From assembly GCA_032622095.1 (NCBI GenBank), contig CP136061.1:37327797-37391796 (forward strand): a stretch of 64,000 nt of DNA. Direction: 5' to 3'. The stretch's first letter is position 1; every line of letters starts with the position of its first letter. Position numbers and translations under genes: made by a program. The notes below the pieces were generated by a model. That model searched no databases. It saw only the letters and a program-made list of their open reading frames with translations, and was not told where the DNA came from. This document shows positions 47,438 to 57,500 of this stretch, in pieces. This stretch comes from Siphonodentalium dalli. Taxonomy: Eukaryota > Mollusca > Scaphopoda > Gadilida > Siphonodentaliidae.

Positions 47438-47819
47438 GGAGGTAAAGTGACCAATTTTTAATGGGCATTTCCATGCAAATCTCAGCAGCAAAAGTTACAG
47501 ATTTGCAATTATTTTTGGGTGTGATTATGCGGTATTGAAAGGCATACATATTTATCTGCTGCATGGATCGGCTTGCAATTTGTTCCATTAGAATATCGGT
47601 GTATTTATTTTTGATTTTTTTTTTTGATTTTTCAAAAGTTGGTCAAGTGTTGTAATTCCAGAATTTTTTTTACAATTTAACTAGCCCAGCCGCCAGTTTA
47701 ATGTTATGCCTGTTTAATGATATGGCTGCTTAATTCTCTGACAACTGTTTCATATATAACTTTTGCTGTTGAGATTTGCATGGAAATCCCCATTTAAATC
47801 TGGTCACTTGACCTCCTCC
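47438..47819. mobile_element. MITE with about 65-bp inverted repeats
   Basis: The left arm GGAGGTAAAGTGACCA...CATTTCCATGCAAATCTCAG and the right arm TGAGATTTGCATGGAAATCC...TGGTCACTTGACCTCCTCC are reverse complements. TTAA follows the right end (47820-47823) and ATAA precedes the left (47434-47437), compatible with a decayed TTAA target. It is 382 bp and encodes no protein. Confidence 0.65.
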
Positions 47820-48540
47820 TTAAACGTCGAGGTCCCACACACATCCACGCTATTACACATATAAATCAGGAAAATTATGGCGCAAATTCTCAAGGAGGTG
47901 TTTGTCAACAACTTGAACGTTAACGCAGTGGTCATGGCCTTGTGTCCTTTAGAAGTGTTCTGAGACCACATCTTTTGTAAACAAATCTTGCGTGAACTCT
48001 GTTAATGGTTTACGAGACATCTGGTATTGATGAAGAAAATTGGAGCTCGTCGTAAAGTTCACTTAGTGCGACTGGACAACAAGTACGAAAAGGTGGTCTA
48101 AGCGATGCCCAGCTGTCCCAATTATGCGAAGTTTATCTGAACAGGGGTTTGATGTACTCGCCGTGAGGGTTATTTAAAAAGTAAATGGATATCTCTCGTT
48201 TTGTCATAGCCAAAACAAATTAGATAATGGGGGACGAAATCGTTGATATTTCATTTTTGCACTCGCAGATGGAAAATAAACTTTCGATTTGCACTTTCAA
48301 TACGATTAAAAGATTATTTGAAAGAATTGTTTCGCACTCAGAAATACAATCTAAACTTTCAATTTGCCCTTTCAGTGATTATTGAAAGATTATTTAAATG
48401 AATAGTTTCGCAACTTATCCTGATGTAAGTGCACTGGGAACTATTTGCACACTCTCTTGAACCATGAATGACGTTTGTTGAGAACCGTCCAATGTAAGGC
48501 GGCAATGAACATGTTCATCATTGTGGTAATCACTCCTGGT
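47820..48540. other. no gene; small tandem duplication
   Basis: A block of about 75 bp with AATAAACTTTCGATTTGC or CTAAACTTTCAATTTGC and GAAAGATTATTTGAA occurs twice (about 48275-48345 and 48346-48412). Nothing else was recognised. Confidence 0.5.
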
Positions 48541-48543
48541 TAA

Positions 48544-48771
48544 CACTGTCTATACTAAATGGATTCTTCCATTCAGTTATAAAAAGTATACATTTGAATG
48601 GTGGATTATTAATTTGGAGGGATGTTAATGCAATAAAAACATATGTTGGACATGGAACAGATACAACAGGTGCTGATGGATTCATATTTGGGAAATGTTC
48701 AGATAATAACAAACCACCTATTGTTGAACTTATTATCTGAACATTCCCCAATGTAACTACTCATCAATTAA
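48544..48771 (+). mobile_element. MITE family Q copy 1
   Basis: TTAA (48540-48543) is followed by CACTGTCTATACTAAATGG. The interior shares GGAGGGATGTTAATG, TGGGAAATGTTCAGATAATA and TTATCTGAACATT with Q2 and Q3. The right inverted repeat is decayed, ending near TCATCAATTAAGTTAAG. It is about 230 bp. Confidence 0.6.
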
Positions 48772-49843
48772 GTTAAGTTGCCCTGCTAATTCGCTGGTGG
48801 GTCCCGTTGAATTGTTATGATGCTGGTAAATTATAATGAAAATGAATTTATGATTCCAGTCAAATTCATTCATTTGTTTCATTCATGGGAATCCCATAAC
48901 ACACATGTATGGCAGATTTTAGATCATCTTTGTTTGATTTGCATAAATGCGAGTCTGAATCTAAGTCCGGAGTATTTTTGTAAAATTTGTCTGGTAAGTC
49001 TGTCAGTTCAAGCGACAGACAACGCAATCATCGCAAGTGTAGCGAAAAATAACGCGCGGTTCAACGAAATGAAACAGGCAACGCACGGTATACGCTTGTC
49101 CGTATTTACGTCGACACTGGTTCTCTCATACATGTATGCTCTTATCTGTACTCAAACGATTTCTTAGGCCCAGAAAATGCATAGAAGTGTGTAGATAAGC
49201 GCATAATCTGCGCATATTGCACTACATCGACCACCACCAGACGGTTTTCGCCAGGCAATTTTAGGTATTTCTTCGAAGTTCTAGATATGTTTTTGAACTC
49301 GATTGGCTCAGTAACAATGATTCGATTCGATTTTCGAATCGTTTGCCTGATTCGATTCGAGATTCGATTCGAAATTAAAACACCTGATTCGCAGGGCCCT
49401 AGATTTACTGCATGTATATATGGTTGATCGTTTAAGTGCATGGGTGGTTTAAAATCAGACTTAGACCCCCAACAAGAAGACCATTGTCACCATATAAATC
49501 TGGGACCAGCCGAGAGGAATCAAATCGGAGAAGTCACATCTCAATGCTTGGTTATTAGGGAGAAGTGGGCTGTTATCAGTGAGAGGTAACAATGGCTGAA
49601 GTTCAATTTACATGCACCCAACATCACCTTTATATGATCGAATAAGTATCATGCAACAAAAGAGCCCATTTATAAAACCAATATAGTGAGTATAGAACAC
49701 CACGGTAGTCAGTAAATATACTTTAAATATTCTGTTGGGACATATGCATCCTGGTACATGTGAGAGTAGTCACTTCTCACTGGGACACAAATTTAAGGGA
49801 GAGGATGTCTCCCAAGTCACCCTCTAGGCTGGTCTCTGCTATA
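48772..49843. other. no gene; GATTCGA-rich palindromic stretch
   Basis: 49318-49390 holds repeated ATTCGATTCGA words on both strands, forming short palindromes. The 116-codon plus-strand frame (48817-49167) and 99-codon minus-strand frame (49142-49441) have no recognised domain. No other structure was noticed. Confidence 0.45.
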
Positions 49844-50055
49844 CAGTAATGCTCTAAGTAATCGACTCCTTAAACACAGCAGAATTATGGGTAACTTTTC
49901 AGGATTTAGTCGGAAATATGGCTTGTTGCCATTCATCGGAAAGCTCTCGGGGAGAACTTTCCAATGAATGGCAACAAGCCATATTTCCGACTAAATCCTG
50001 AAAAGTTACCCATAATTCTGCTGTGTTTAAGAGTCGATTATTTAGAGCGTTACTG
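49844..50055. mobile_element. Tc1/mariner-like palindromic MITE, T1
   Basis: This 212-bp element is almost entirely one hairpin: arms of about 95 bp (CAGTAATGCTCTAAGTAATC on the left and its complement on the right) around a short loop at CTCTCGGGGAGAA. It is flanked by TA (49842-49843 and 50056-50057). CAGT-type ends with a TA target fit Tc1/mariner MITEs. A near-identical copy lies at 56674-56884. Confidence 0.85.
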
Positions 50056-51230
50056 TATAAACACGTAGCATGATGTGCGAATTCCTATGATTTCGCCATG
50101 CATCACGTGTTGTGTGGTGTGGTCGACATTGGGAAACACCTGCTAAATGCCAAAGAAGATTACTCAGTTTTAATGTAATAAGTCATTATACCATAATGTG
50201 TTTATGGTAATTAGCGAATCGTAAACACCAGATGGGTAAAGTGGACAGACATGACATTTGTAAATATACTAAAGAGTTTACGATATAGTTATACGGTCAA
50301 TAACAAGCCGTGTTGAATGTTGATAATTAATGTTTGACTAATCATCGTGATGAAGATTACTCCAACCAAAACTCAAACAAAGTTACGTACCGTTGCGCAT
50401 TAGAGTTTTAAAGACGCTAAGTGTCCAATGTTCCATCTGAGCTTAGTATTAATTCGATTAAAGGGACAAGGCCTTCGCAATTAGTAAATGTGAAAAATCA
50501 GAATGGTTCGTATAAAACCAATATCAACAACCGTTATATATGTGTTTAATCTTCCAACAAAGATAATATTATATGGTACCATTTGTACGAAGAACAAAAA
50601 AACGGAATGACCATAAACAATACCTATCCTTAGCCGTGCTCAGAGAAGTGGAGTCTCGATTCTTATTGCTGCGTTGTTGTTGTTTTGTTTTTGTTTGTTT
50701 TTGTTTTTTGGTAAAGCAATAGACTTTATTCTTATTTTGAAACCATTGTCACGCGGGCTGTGAGTTTGTTTATTGGGGGCACAATTTTGTAATTCTGACT
50801 GAATTTGGCAAGTTTAGGTGTTAATAACGGCACTTCTGTTTGACCTTGACCACTCTCCGTGCGTATTTGGGTTTCATTAACACCCTTGCACAGATATGGA
50901 CACTAAAATCACCCCTAGACGCAGCAGGGGCGGTCTGTGATGTTAGCTTCATTCGCGACGAACATATTCGCCGATGCCGGCATTTTGAGGGTTAATAGCG
51001 ACCCTGAGTGGGTTTCCATGACACCCCTGCACTTATATTGCCCTTAAAATCACTCATATAGTCCATATGGGCGGTCCGGGCTGGTCCGGGCTGTCCGGGC
51101 GGTGTTTAGTCACACCCGTGTTCTGGAATAGTTTTAATTGCTATGACCTTTAATAATGTATATACCTCCACGATTTAATCGCGATTTGATCAACTGTTGA
51201 TAAAAATACTGGCATCGTAACAATAATGTT
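50056..51230. other. no gene; diverged 190-bp repeat pair
   Basis: Two related blocks near 50820-50945 and 50990-51085 share GGGTTTC(A/C)AT(T/G)A, ACACCC(T/C)TGCAC, TAAAATCAC and a final GGGCGGTC. A GGTCCGGGCT micro-repeat follows at about 51069. GT-rich low complexity lies at 50675-50712. No coding evidence was found. Confidence 0.45.
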
Positions 51231-51530
51231 ACCATCTATATATAAAAGAGTAAGATCTGTCTGTCTGTTCGTCTGTCTGCCCGGATTTTTCTCCAAGACC
51301 TCTGGACCGATTGCAACCAAGTTCGGTGTGGTGACTCGGTTTACCCATGTGGAGGTTACATCGGAGTTATTTTTTCAAAATTTTGATTTTTTTTTTTAAA
51401 TGTTAATTTGACCAAAAAGCTCAATCTAAAAAAAAATTACAATTGTTTTTTTTTTTTTTAAATCAAACTGCTTAAACTATCAAAATTTTTACATTTACCC
51501 AAGGCGAAAGCCTTATGTCCCTTTAACATT
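51231..51530. repeat. pearl-like element PL6 (short)
   Basis: It opens CATCTATATATAAAAGAGTA with a CTGTCTGT tract (about 51259-51282), then TTTTTCTCCAAGACCTCTGG and AT-rich blocks. It ends in the hairpin AAGGC-GAAA-GCCTT (51500-51514). Microsatellite head plus hairpin tail is the same layout as the other pearl-like elements, but without core tandem repeats. Confidence 0.5.
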
Positions 51531-51713
51531 GGCAACTTTTCGGATGGACAGGATGTTTATATCGCAGGTAAATTAAGTAATTGCATATCATCTTAACAAT
51601 TACTCTCTGGACAATAACACTTGAACCTGCGTTTACAGCAGCTCCGACGGTTTTGTTTAAATGGCTATAATTCTATACACATGCCATAATTATGTTGTCA
51701 TCCCATAATTTAA

Positions 51714-51941
51714 CTGTCTATACTAAATGGATTCAGTACTACAAGTATACATGGAAGCGGTCTATTATTCACTTGGAGGGGTGTTCATGTAATAAAAGCA
51801 GACGACAGACAGATAATACAAGACCAGAATGATTCATACGCATATAGGTGGGAAATGTTCAAATGGTCGTTTGTTGAACTTGTTATCTGAACATTTCCTA
51901 AGGGAACTATACTTGTCAGCGATAATTTAGTATAGTAAGGG
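51714..51941 (+). mobile_element. MITE family Q copy 2
   Basis: It runs from CTGTCTATACTAAATGGATT to AATTTAGTATAGTAAGGG; 228 bp. TTAA lies at the left (51710-51713) and TCAA at the right (51942-51945), one change from TTAA. Internal landmarks are shared with Q1 and Q3. Confidence 0.68.
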
Positions 51942-52412
51942 TCAATAAATTAATTTTGGAGCTAAATTCATTTCGGAGAATTTCCGGAATGCTAACCGGA
52001 CAGAAATGTGTTATATCCGATATGCTTCTCTCATTTTATCGATGTTCTCATCCGATTTGACAACCCAAACGCATACGATTGACACCACAAAAGTACTATC
52101 TGCATGTATACGCTTTTATGTCAGAAAATAGTCAGATAGAACCCATATGGGAGAATTTGGTGGTCAAGTATCGATTTTCAAAAGATACTGTCCTACCAGT
52201 TTGTGTATTACTTGTTTGGAGCCATATACTCATGGTGTGACAAGGAATACTTTATGGATTCTGTTCCTATTGAAAACATATGATGTACTTATACGTCACT
52301 ATACTTCAAACTGATATATTACGACTCAGTCACTGCACACGTTTGTGAAATGCGTGATTCAACAATCGTTGGACATTATTCAACAACATCGACTGTCCTT
52401 CCGTAAAACACA
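51942..52412. other. no recognised feature
   Basis: No gene, repeat end or tandem structure was noticed. Confidence 0.4.
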
Positions 52413-52660
52413 TATATGGCAGATTTTGGTGCAGAAAAAAAATACGACGCAATTGTAACCAGTTATTGGGTTACAAATACGTCGTGCATTTTTTTCCAAG
52501 TCGATTTTTTTCAAAGTCGACTCAACGTTTGCTCGTACGTTAGCTGCGACCAGTAACCCGGTTACAAATGCGCCCTATTTTTTTACATTAGGAAATGTAA
52601 CCTATGTAACCAGGTTACAAAATGCATAACGTATATTTCCTGCACCAAAATTGGACATAT
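52413..52660. mobile_element. MITE with TTTTGGTGCAG ends and three GGTTAC motifs
   Basis: The imperfect inverted ends are ATATGGCAGATTTTGGTGCA (left) and TGCACCAAAATTGGACATAT (right); about 248 bp. Inside, GGGTTACAAATACGTCG, CGGTTACAAATGCGCC and AGGTTACAAAATGC each follow a TAACC or ACCAG word, making three GTAACC...GGTTAC dyads. No target duplication is certain. Confidence 0.55.
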
Positions 52661-53264
52661 CTAGTAAAACACGACTTCTGAATTGCGCAAACATGTAAGC
52701 AACAGTCGTCCAGAACAAATCGCAGATAAACAAACAATGATTTCGTCAACGAGAGGAACTTTGTTCAATTTATATGAAAAAATTATCTAAACCTAAACGG
52801 AATTATATTATGCTTATCTACATTAGAAATAAGGCATTCAGCATAAATTATTGTATCATAATCATATATTGTACTGATTACATTACTATGACATTCAACC
52901 TATAGCATCATATCATATTCATATTTTAATGCTTATTTTACATACTATCTCAATTTCTTTAAAATCACTTCTTCGAAGAAAAGAAAAAACGCTCTTTAAA
53001 AACGCTCTTTAATTTTGTTTTCATATCTTAATATCTCCGTTATTTACTAAATATAAATTTCTTCGATACAAAAAAAATGCCTTTTAAAAGAAACTCTTTT
53101 TTAATGTTTTTAAGTTTGTGTTTGATTTCTGAAGATATGCGTTATTTCGTCAATATAATCATGTTGTGCAAGTCAGTTCAGTGCTATGTTTTATATAACG
53201 TAACGGTGGGCTTATATCTGTATTGTATCTATAGATGGTAAACAATTACCATCATTACGTATTT
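52661..53264. other. no gene; doubled CGCTCTTTA word
   Basis: AAACGCTCTTTAAAAACGCT and CTTTAATTTTG at 52988-53016 give two tandem copies of the GAGCG motif. Otherwise AT-rich with nothing recognised. Confidence 0.4.
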
Positions 53265-53706
53265 ATATGTGACCCGCCATATCAAATCCAGTCGTAAGTC
53301 TGGATTTTTTTTACCCTGTGCCAATGCATTCTCTTATATATGCGAGTCGACCATAGGTCGCCTCCCATATATAAGAGAATGCATTGGCCTAACAATTTTT
53401 TATCATTTTTTTAAAATAAATGTTTCTTACAATTTTTAGGACATAAAATAAAAAAACATCCATTACCCTGCAGGGAGCCCCACACATATATAGAAGCATA
53501 TAGAAGAGTGTCGTCTGCTCATGTTTGTCTGGGGCTCTGTATGGGTGAAATTATAAAATTGTTAAAGAATACAAGAAAAAATTATTAAAATTGTAAACAA
53601 TTGTTAGGCCAATGCATTCTCTTATATATGCGAGGCGACCCATGGTCGACTCGCATATATATAAGAAAATGCATTGGCACAGGATTTGATATGGCGGGTC
53701 ACATAT
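53265..53706. mobile_element. hairpin MITE F1 inside TGTGACCCGCC inverted repeats
   Basis: The outer ends ATATGTGACCCGCCATATCA and TGATATGGCGGGTCACATAT are perfect inverted repeats of about 24 bp (continuing AATCC). Inside is the hairpin module: hairpins at 53320-53388 and 53608-53678, opened by TTTTACCCTGTGCC. The module's spacer carries an 88-bp dyad (CAGGGAGCCCCACACA...TGTCTGGGGCTCTG, 53470-53545) that is absent from H elements. The module and the outer element could be separate insertions. Confidence 0.75.
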
Positions 53707-53756
53707 GTGATAATGCTATGCGGATCGGGTGTTCAACTATACCCTTGTTATGTAGA

Positions 53757-53945
53757 TCATGCCGTCAATCTCTACTCTGGCTAACGTGGCGATAATATTC
53801 CACCGGTTCGATACCTGTGATCTTTTTGAAGTTTTGACAGGGAACCTTATAAATTCGAAAACTAACGCGAGGAATATATTTCATAGTTGTTTCTTGTTCC
53901 TTAACAATGTACTTCAGATATTAGAGAGCAGAAATCCGTGACATT
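53757..53945. repeat. family S copy 2 (single arm)
   Basis: AATCTCTACTCTGGCTAACG, TATTCCACCGGTTCGATACC and TTTGAAGTTTTGACAGGGAA match the right part of the fold-back at 17645-17985 in reverse. Only one arm is present, so this is the unfolded form of the family. Confidence 0.7.
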
Positions 53946-55108
53946 ATCTACACCCTTGTGGTATAACACTTTTCTGATTTGTAACTGCAAATCAACAGCT
54001 GTAGATTACGGTAGTCTGGTGGTATGACGTTAGTGTAAATATATTTTATTCCAATCAAAATAATAACATATATAAACATTTAACAGACATTTTACAGGAG
54101 AATAGAATAATATAAATTCGATTGATTGGAAAGGGGATTAAACAACAAGCCCAGGGGCTTTTATTAAGTTTGCTCCCCTGGTATGACGTTGCTATGTCGC
54201 ATCATAATTATGCTCGCATGTCCAGTGGAAACAAACCAACGTAAGCGTAATTTGATTTCGGCGAGATTAGCGCGAATTTTCTCGGGTTTCTTGAGATAAT
54301 TTCCCCTGAAGCTCATCTCCATTCGGTGTGTTGCATCATACATCGTATGGCCAATTGATCACATCATACCAGACTTGTCATGTATATATCGACCAAGGCG
54401 TGTTAATATGTGTAAGAAACGCATCTCAATCAACAAATTCACCAAATTTGATTGATGTGAACAAGTATTTTTAGACATATTGACAGATATAGCAACAAAA
54501 ACACAATTTCAGCGCTCGTGGCATATCCACCTTGTTCACACCCCTGGACCACTCCCACGATAATTCATCATATAATATTGCTCAATAATTTCACTATCAA
54601 TATCGAAGGCGTGGTTGTTGAATACCAAGCCTATCCCACAAACTAGAAATCAACGTTTGGGTTCAATTTCGAATGTTATGTAGAAAACTTTGAATTTACA
54701 ACAGGCGGGTTATTGCTTCGGGGCAAAATTATGTATGATATCGTTATCTCCTTGTTATCGCCAACACTACGATGTTGATGCTTTAGGCTAACGAGGTTCA
54801 CCATCCTATCTAGGATCTAACTTGTCATGGATTATTGGCCAGTGCTAGTCTCAATTTACTATCCTGTTTTATGACATGCGAACAAAATCTCTGAGTGATT
54901 GATATACACCTTGTGGCTAAATCAAATTTTACAGCCTCATCAATGTTGTTTTTATAGATCAAATATGTAGATTTTGTAAATCCATTTGCATGCTGGTGAT
55001 ATAAAACAAAAGTGAAGATCGTTTCTGATTAACCACGGTTAATGGTATCACCAGTCACATCCAGTCAACCGATTACTGATATCATGTACCATGTCGATCC
55101 ATTGTTCT
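53946..55108. other. no recognised feature
   Basis: AT-rich. No gene, tandem structure or inverted ends were noticed. Confidence 0.45.
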
Positions 55109-55112
55109 TTAA

Positions 55113-55349
55113 CCCTCTCTATACTAAATACTCATTGACGAGTAGTTACATTAGCAGATAATAAGTCCAACAAATTACCATAGGTCTGAACATTTCCCAC
55201 CAATGAATATGAATAATTCTGCTTTTGTATTATCTTTTTTTCGTTCTGTCGTCTGCTTTATGACCTGAACATCCCTCCAGATGAATAACAGACCATTCCA
55301 ATGTATGTATTTATCACTGAATGGGAGAATCCATTTAGTATAGAAAGAG
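55113..55349 (-). mobile_element. TTAA-flanked MITE, family Q copy 3
   Basis: It runs from CCCTCTCTATACTAAATACT to CCATTTAGTATAGAAAGAG; 237 bp between TTAA at 55109-55112 and 55350-55353. It is the best-preserved member and lies reversed relative to Q1 and Q2. A frame over its right part is a shadow. Confidence 0.8.
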
Positions 55350-55353
55350 TTAA

Positions 55354-55680
55354 GATGGCGATGATATGACCTATTTGTTAACATTACAGAAATATCAGTT
55401 CCCCACAGTTGAAAAATGGAAAGGCTTGAGTCCACCGATTTGCATGTACATTGCATACTAAACCAGGCAAATTTTCTGAATAATAAATGTTGTTGGATTT
55501 CAAAGGGAGATAATACATAACTCGGAATTAGGTGACATACTTTAAACCATCTAAAAATATTTATAAAAACTAAATTAAATCAACCGATAGTTGAATCCGT
55601 ATAAATAAAAGGTCAGCCGACCACAGTGTCGCCCGAAAACGTTGAAATTCGATGCCGCTTTGTTAAAGAAATTAAAAAAT
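55354..55680. other. no recognised feature
   Basis: No gene or repeat structure was supported before the PL2 array begins. Confidence 0.4.
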
Positions 55681-56302
55681 ATGTTGAAATTTTCTAAGTC
55701 GAAAAGGGTTAATAACTCCGCAAAAAAAATATTTTTCCGTCATCTATATACATGTTGCACATCTCCAATATGCGGGTAACAATACTCGGAAGTTTCAAAT
55801 ATCTACGATCAAAACTGTAGGAGGAGTTGATTACACCATGAAGGTACCCTCATACAGAAAATTATAAAAAATGTTGTAATTTTCTAAGTCGAAAAGGGTT
55901 AATAACTCTGTCAAAAATTAATTGTTCCGTCATCTATATACATGTTGCACAGCACCAATATGCGGGTAACAATACTCTGAAGTTTCAAATATCTACGATC
56001 AAAACTGTAGGAGGAGTTGATTACACCATGAAGGTACCCTCATACAGAAAATTATAAAAAATGTTGAAATTTTCAAAGTCGAAAAGGGTTAATAACTCGG
56101 ACGAAACATAATTTTTCCGTCATCTATATACATGTTGCACATCTTCAATATATGGGCAACAATATTCTGAAGTTTCAAATCTCTAGGATGAAAACTGTAG
56201 GAGGAGTTGATTACACCATGAAGGTACTCAAAAGTGTGACGGACGAACGGACGGACGGAACCCGTTTCTATAGTCCCCCAAAAATATTTTTTTCGGGGGA
56301 CA
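55681..56302. mobile_element. pearl-like element PL2
   Basis: Three 190-bp monomers (about 55688, 55878, 56068) share AATTTTCTAAGTCGAAAAGG, GTCATCTATATACATGTTGC and AGGAGGAGTTGATTACACCA. They are followed by a GGAC/GGAA tract (56238-56260), TTTCTATAG and the hairpin TCCCCC...GGGGGA (56274-56300). It is the cleanest example of the array-microsatellite-hairpin layout in the window. Confidence 0.75.
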
Positions 56303-56609
56303 AAAATCACAAAAACAGCAAGCTAATCGTGGGACCTAGTACATGTTTATCAGTTGGAATAGATTTGATTCACTTTCGAATTGAGAAAATTATTTTTCTT
56401 TTGAAAACCAGGAAGTACCGTTTTGAAGGAAGTGTTCGAATCGCTTTAATAGACTATTTTCCCGCAAAATAAACCAATAATTGCACTAGATAAGTACTCG
56501 AAAATAGCAAAACCTGGCGCACATTAACATGTCTTAACTCCTATAATCCATATCACCCTACTCGGAATGCGGTTATTTCACATGAGCAAGCGTTATATCA
56601 ATCAAATAC
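56303..56609. other. no recognised feature
   Basis: The frame 56152-56472 starts inside PL2 and runs into this stretch; it has no recognised domain. Nothing else was noticed. Confidence 0.4.
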
Positions 56610-57500
56610 GTCGGTTGGCCTATATGTTTAACATCCCCAATTTAGGAGAGCATATTTACAAATGACAAGTATAGTAATGCCTTAAGTAATCGACTCCTTA
56701 AACACAGCAGAATTATGGGTAACTTTTCAGGATTTAGTCGGAAATATGGCTTGTTGCCATTCATCGGAAAGCTCTCGGGGAGAACTTTCCAATGAATGGC
56801 AACAAGCCATATTTCCGACTAAATCCTGAAAAGTTACCCATAATTCTGCTGTGTTTAAGGAGTCGATTACTTAGAGCATGGCTGTATATGCATGCAAATA
56901 TTAAAACAATAACAATATTAATCACAATATTAATCTTACAGTGTTGACGCCATGTCACACGCATACAACCCGGTTCTGACATTTTCAAGTTTAAGTGTTG
57001 CTGAATGTGAACATCTTTCATCCTCAATTTTGTTATTTTTTGGGGACATCCGTCAAAGATTAGTAATAAATGCAAGCTTATATATGTTGGCACTGATAGA
57101 CAATCCAGGCAATATATATATATAGAGTGTGTTTTGTCTGGAAGAATTGTGTGCTTGCCCACATGTCCCCAGAACAAGTATTACTGTGGTGGGGTCAAAT
57201 TTGCGTTACATACCCTCTATATCTCTATCAGGCGCTGTGTCTCTATCTCTCCCCTCTTTCTTTCACTAATATATTTTTCCAATGTATGCTTTCTGATACC
57301 AAAGCTTGCATAAATTGGGTGGGCTTATTGCGATACAAAGCGGTAAAGAAATTAGAAAAACTGTTAGGCTCACACCTAATTTTAAATAACAATATGATTA
57401 GCGAAGGCTTCCATCATAATTATGAGTTTTTCCCAAGCTCGCATCTCCAAGCTCGCATCTCCAAGCTAATTCATGAAGATACAACAGACGTTGTATACAC
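56610..57500. repeat. segmental duplication unit 1
   Basis: The unit runs from CGGTTGGCCTATATGTTTAA through the T2 insertion, TGCATGCAAATATTA, TTCATCCTCAATTTTG, TGTCCCCAGAACAAG and GGCTTATTGCGATACAAAGC to the next TCGGTTGGCC. It is repeated at 57500-58660. A 148-codon plus-strand frame (57127-57573) falls in it but is not preserved in unit 2, so it is not treated as a gene. A 17-bp tandem (CAAGCTCGCATCTC...) lies near 57436. Confidence 0.8.
56674..56884. mobile_element. Tc1/mariner-like palindromic MITE, T2
   Basis: Almost the same hairpin as T1 (49844-50055), including the loop CTCTCGGGGAGAA and both arms; only the outermost bases differ (AGTAATGCCTTAAG and GAGCATGGCTG). TA lies on each side (56672-56673 and 56885-56886). 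Near identity suggests recent activity. Confidence 0.85.

Noticed and set aside
48817-49167. 116-codon plus-strand frame as a gene
   Set aside because: AT-rich, no recognisable domain, and no splice or codon signal strong enough to support it.
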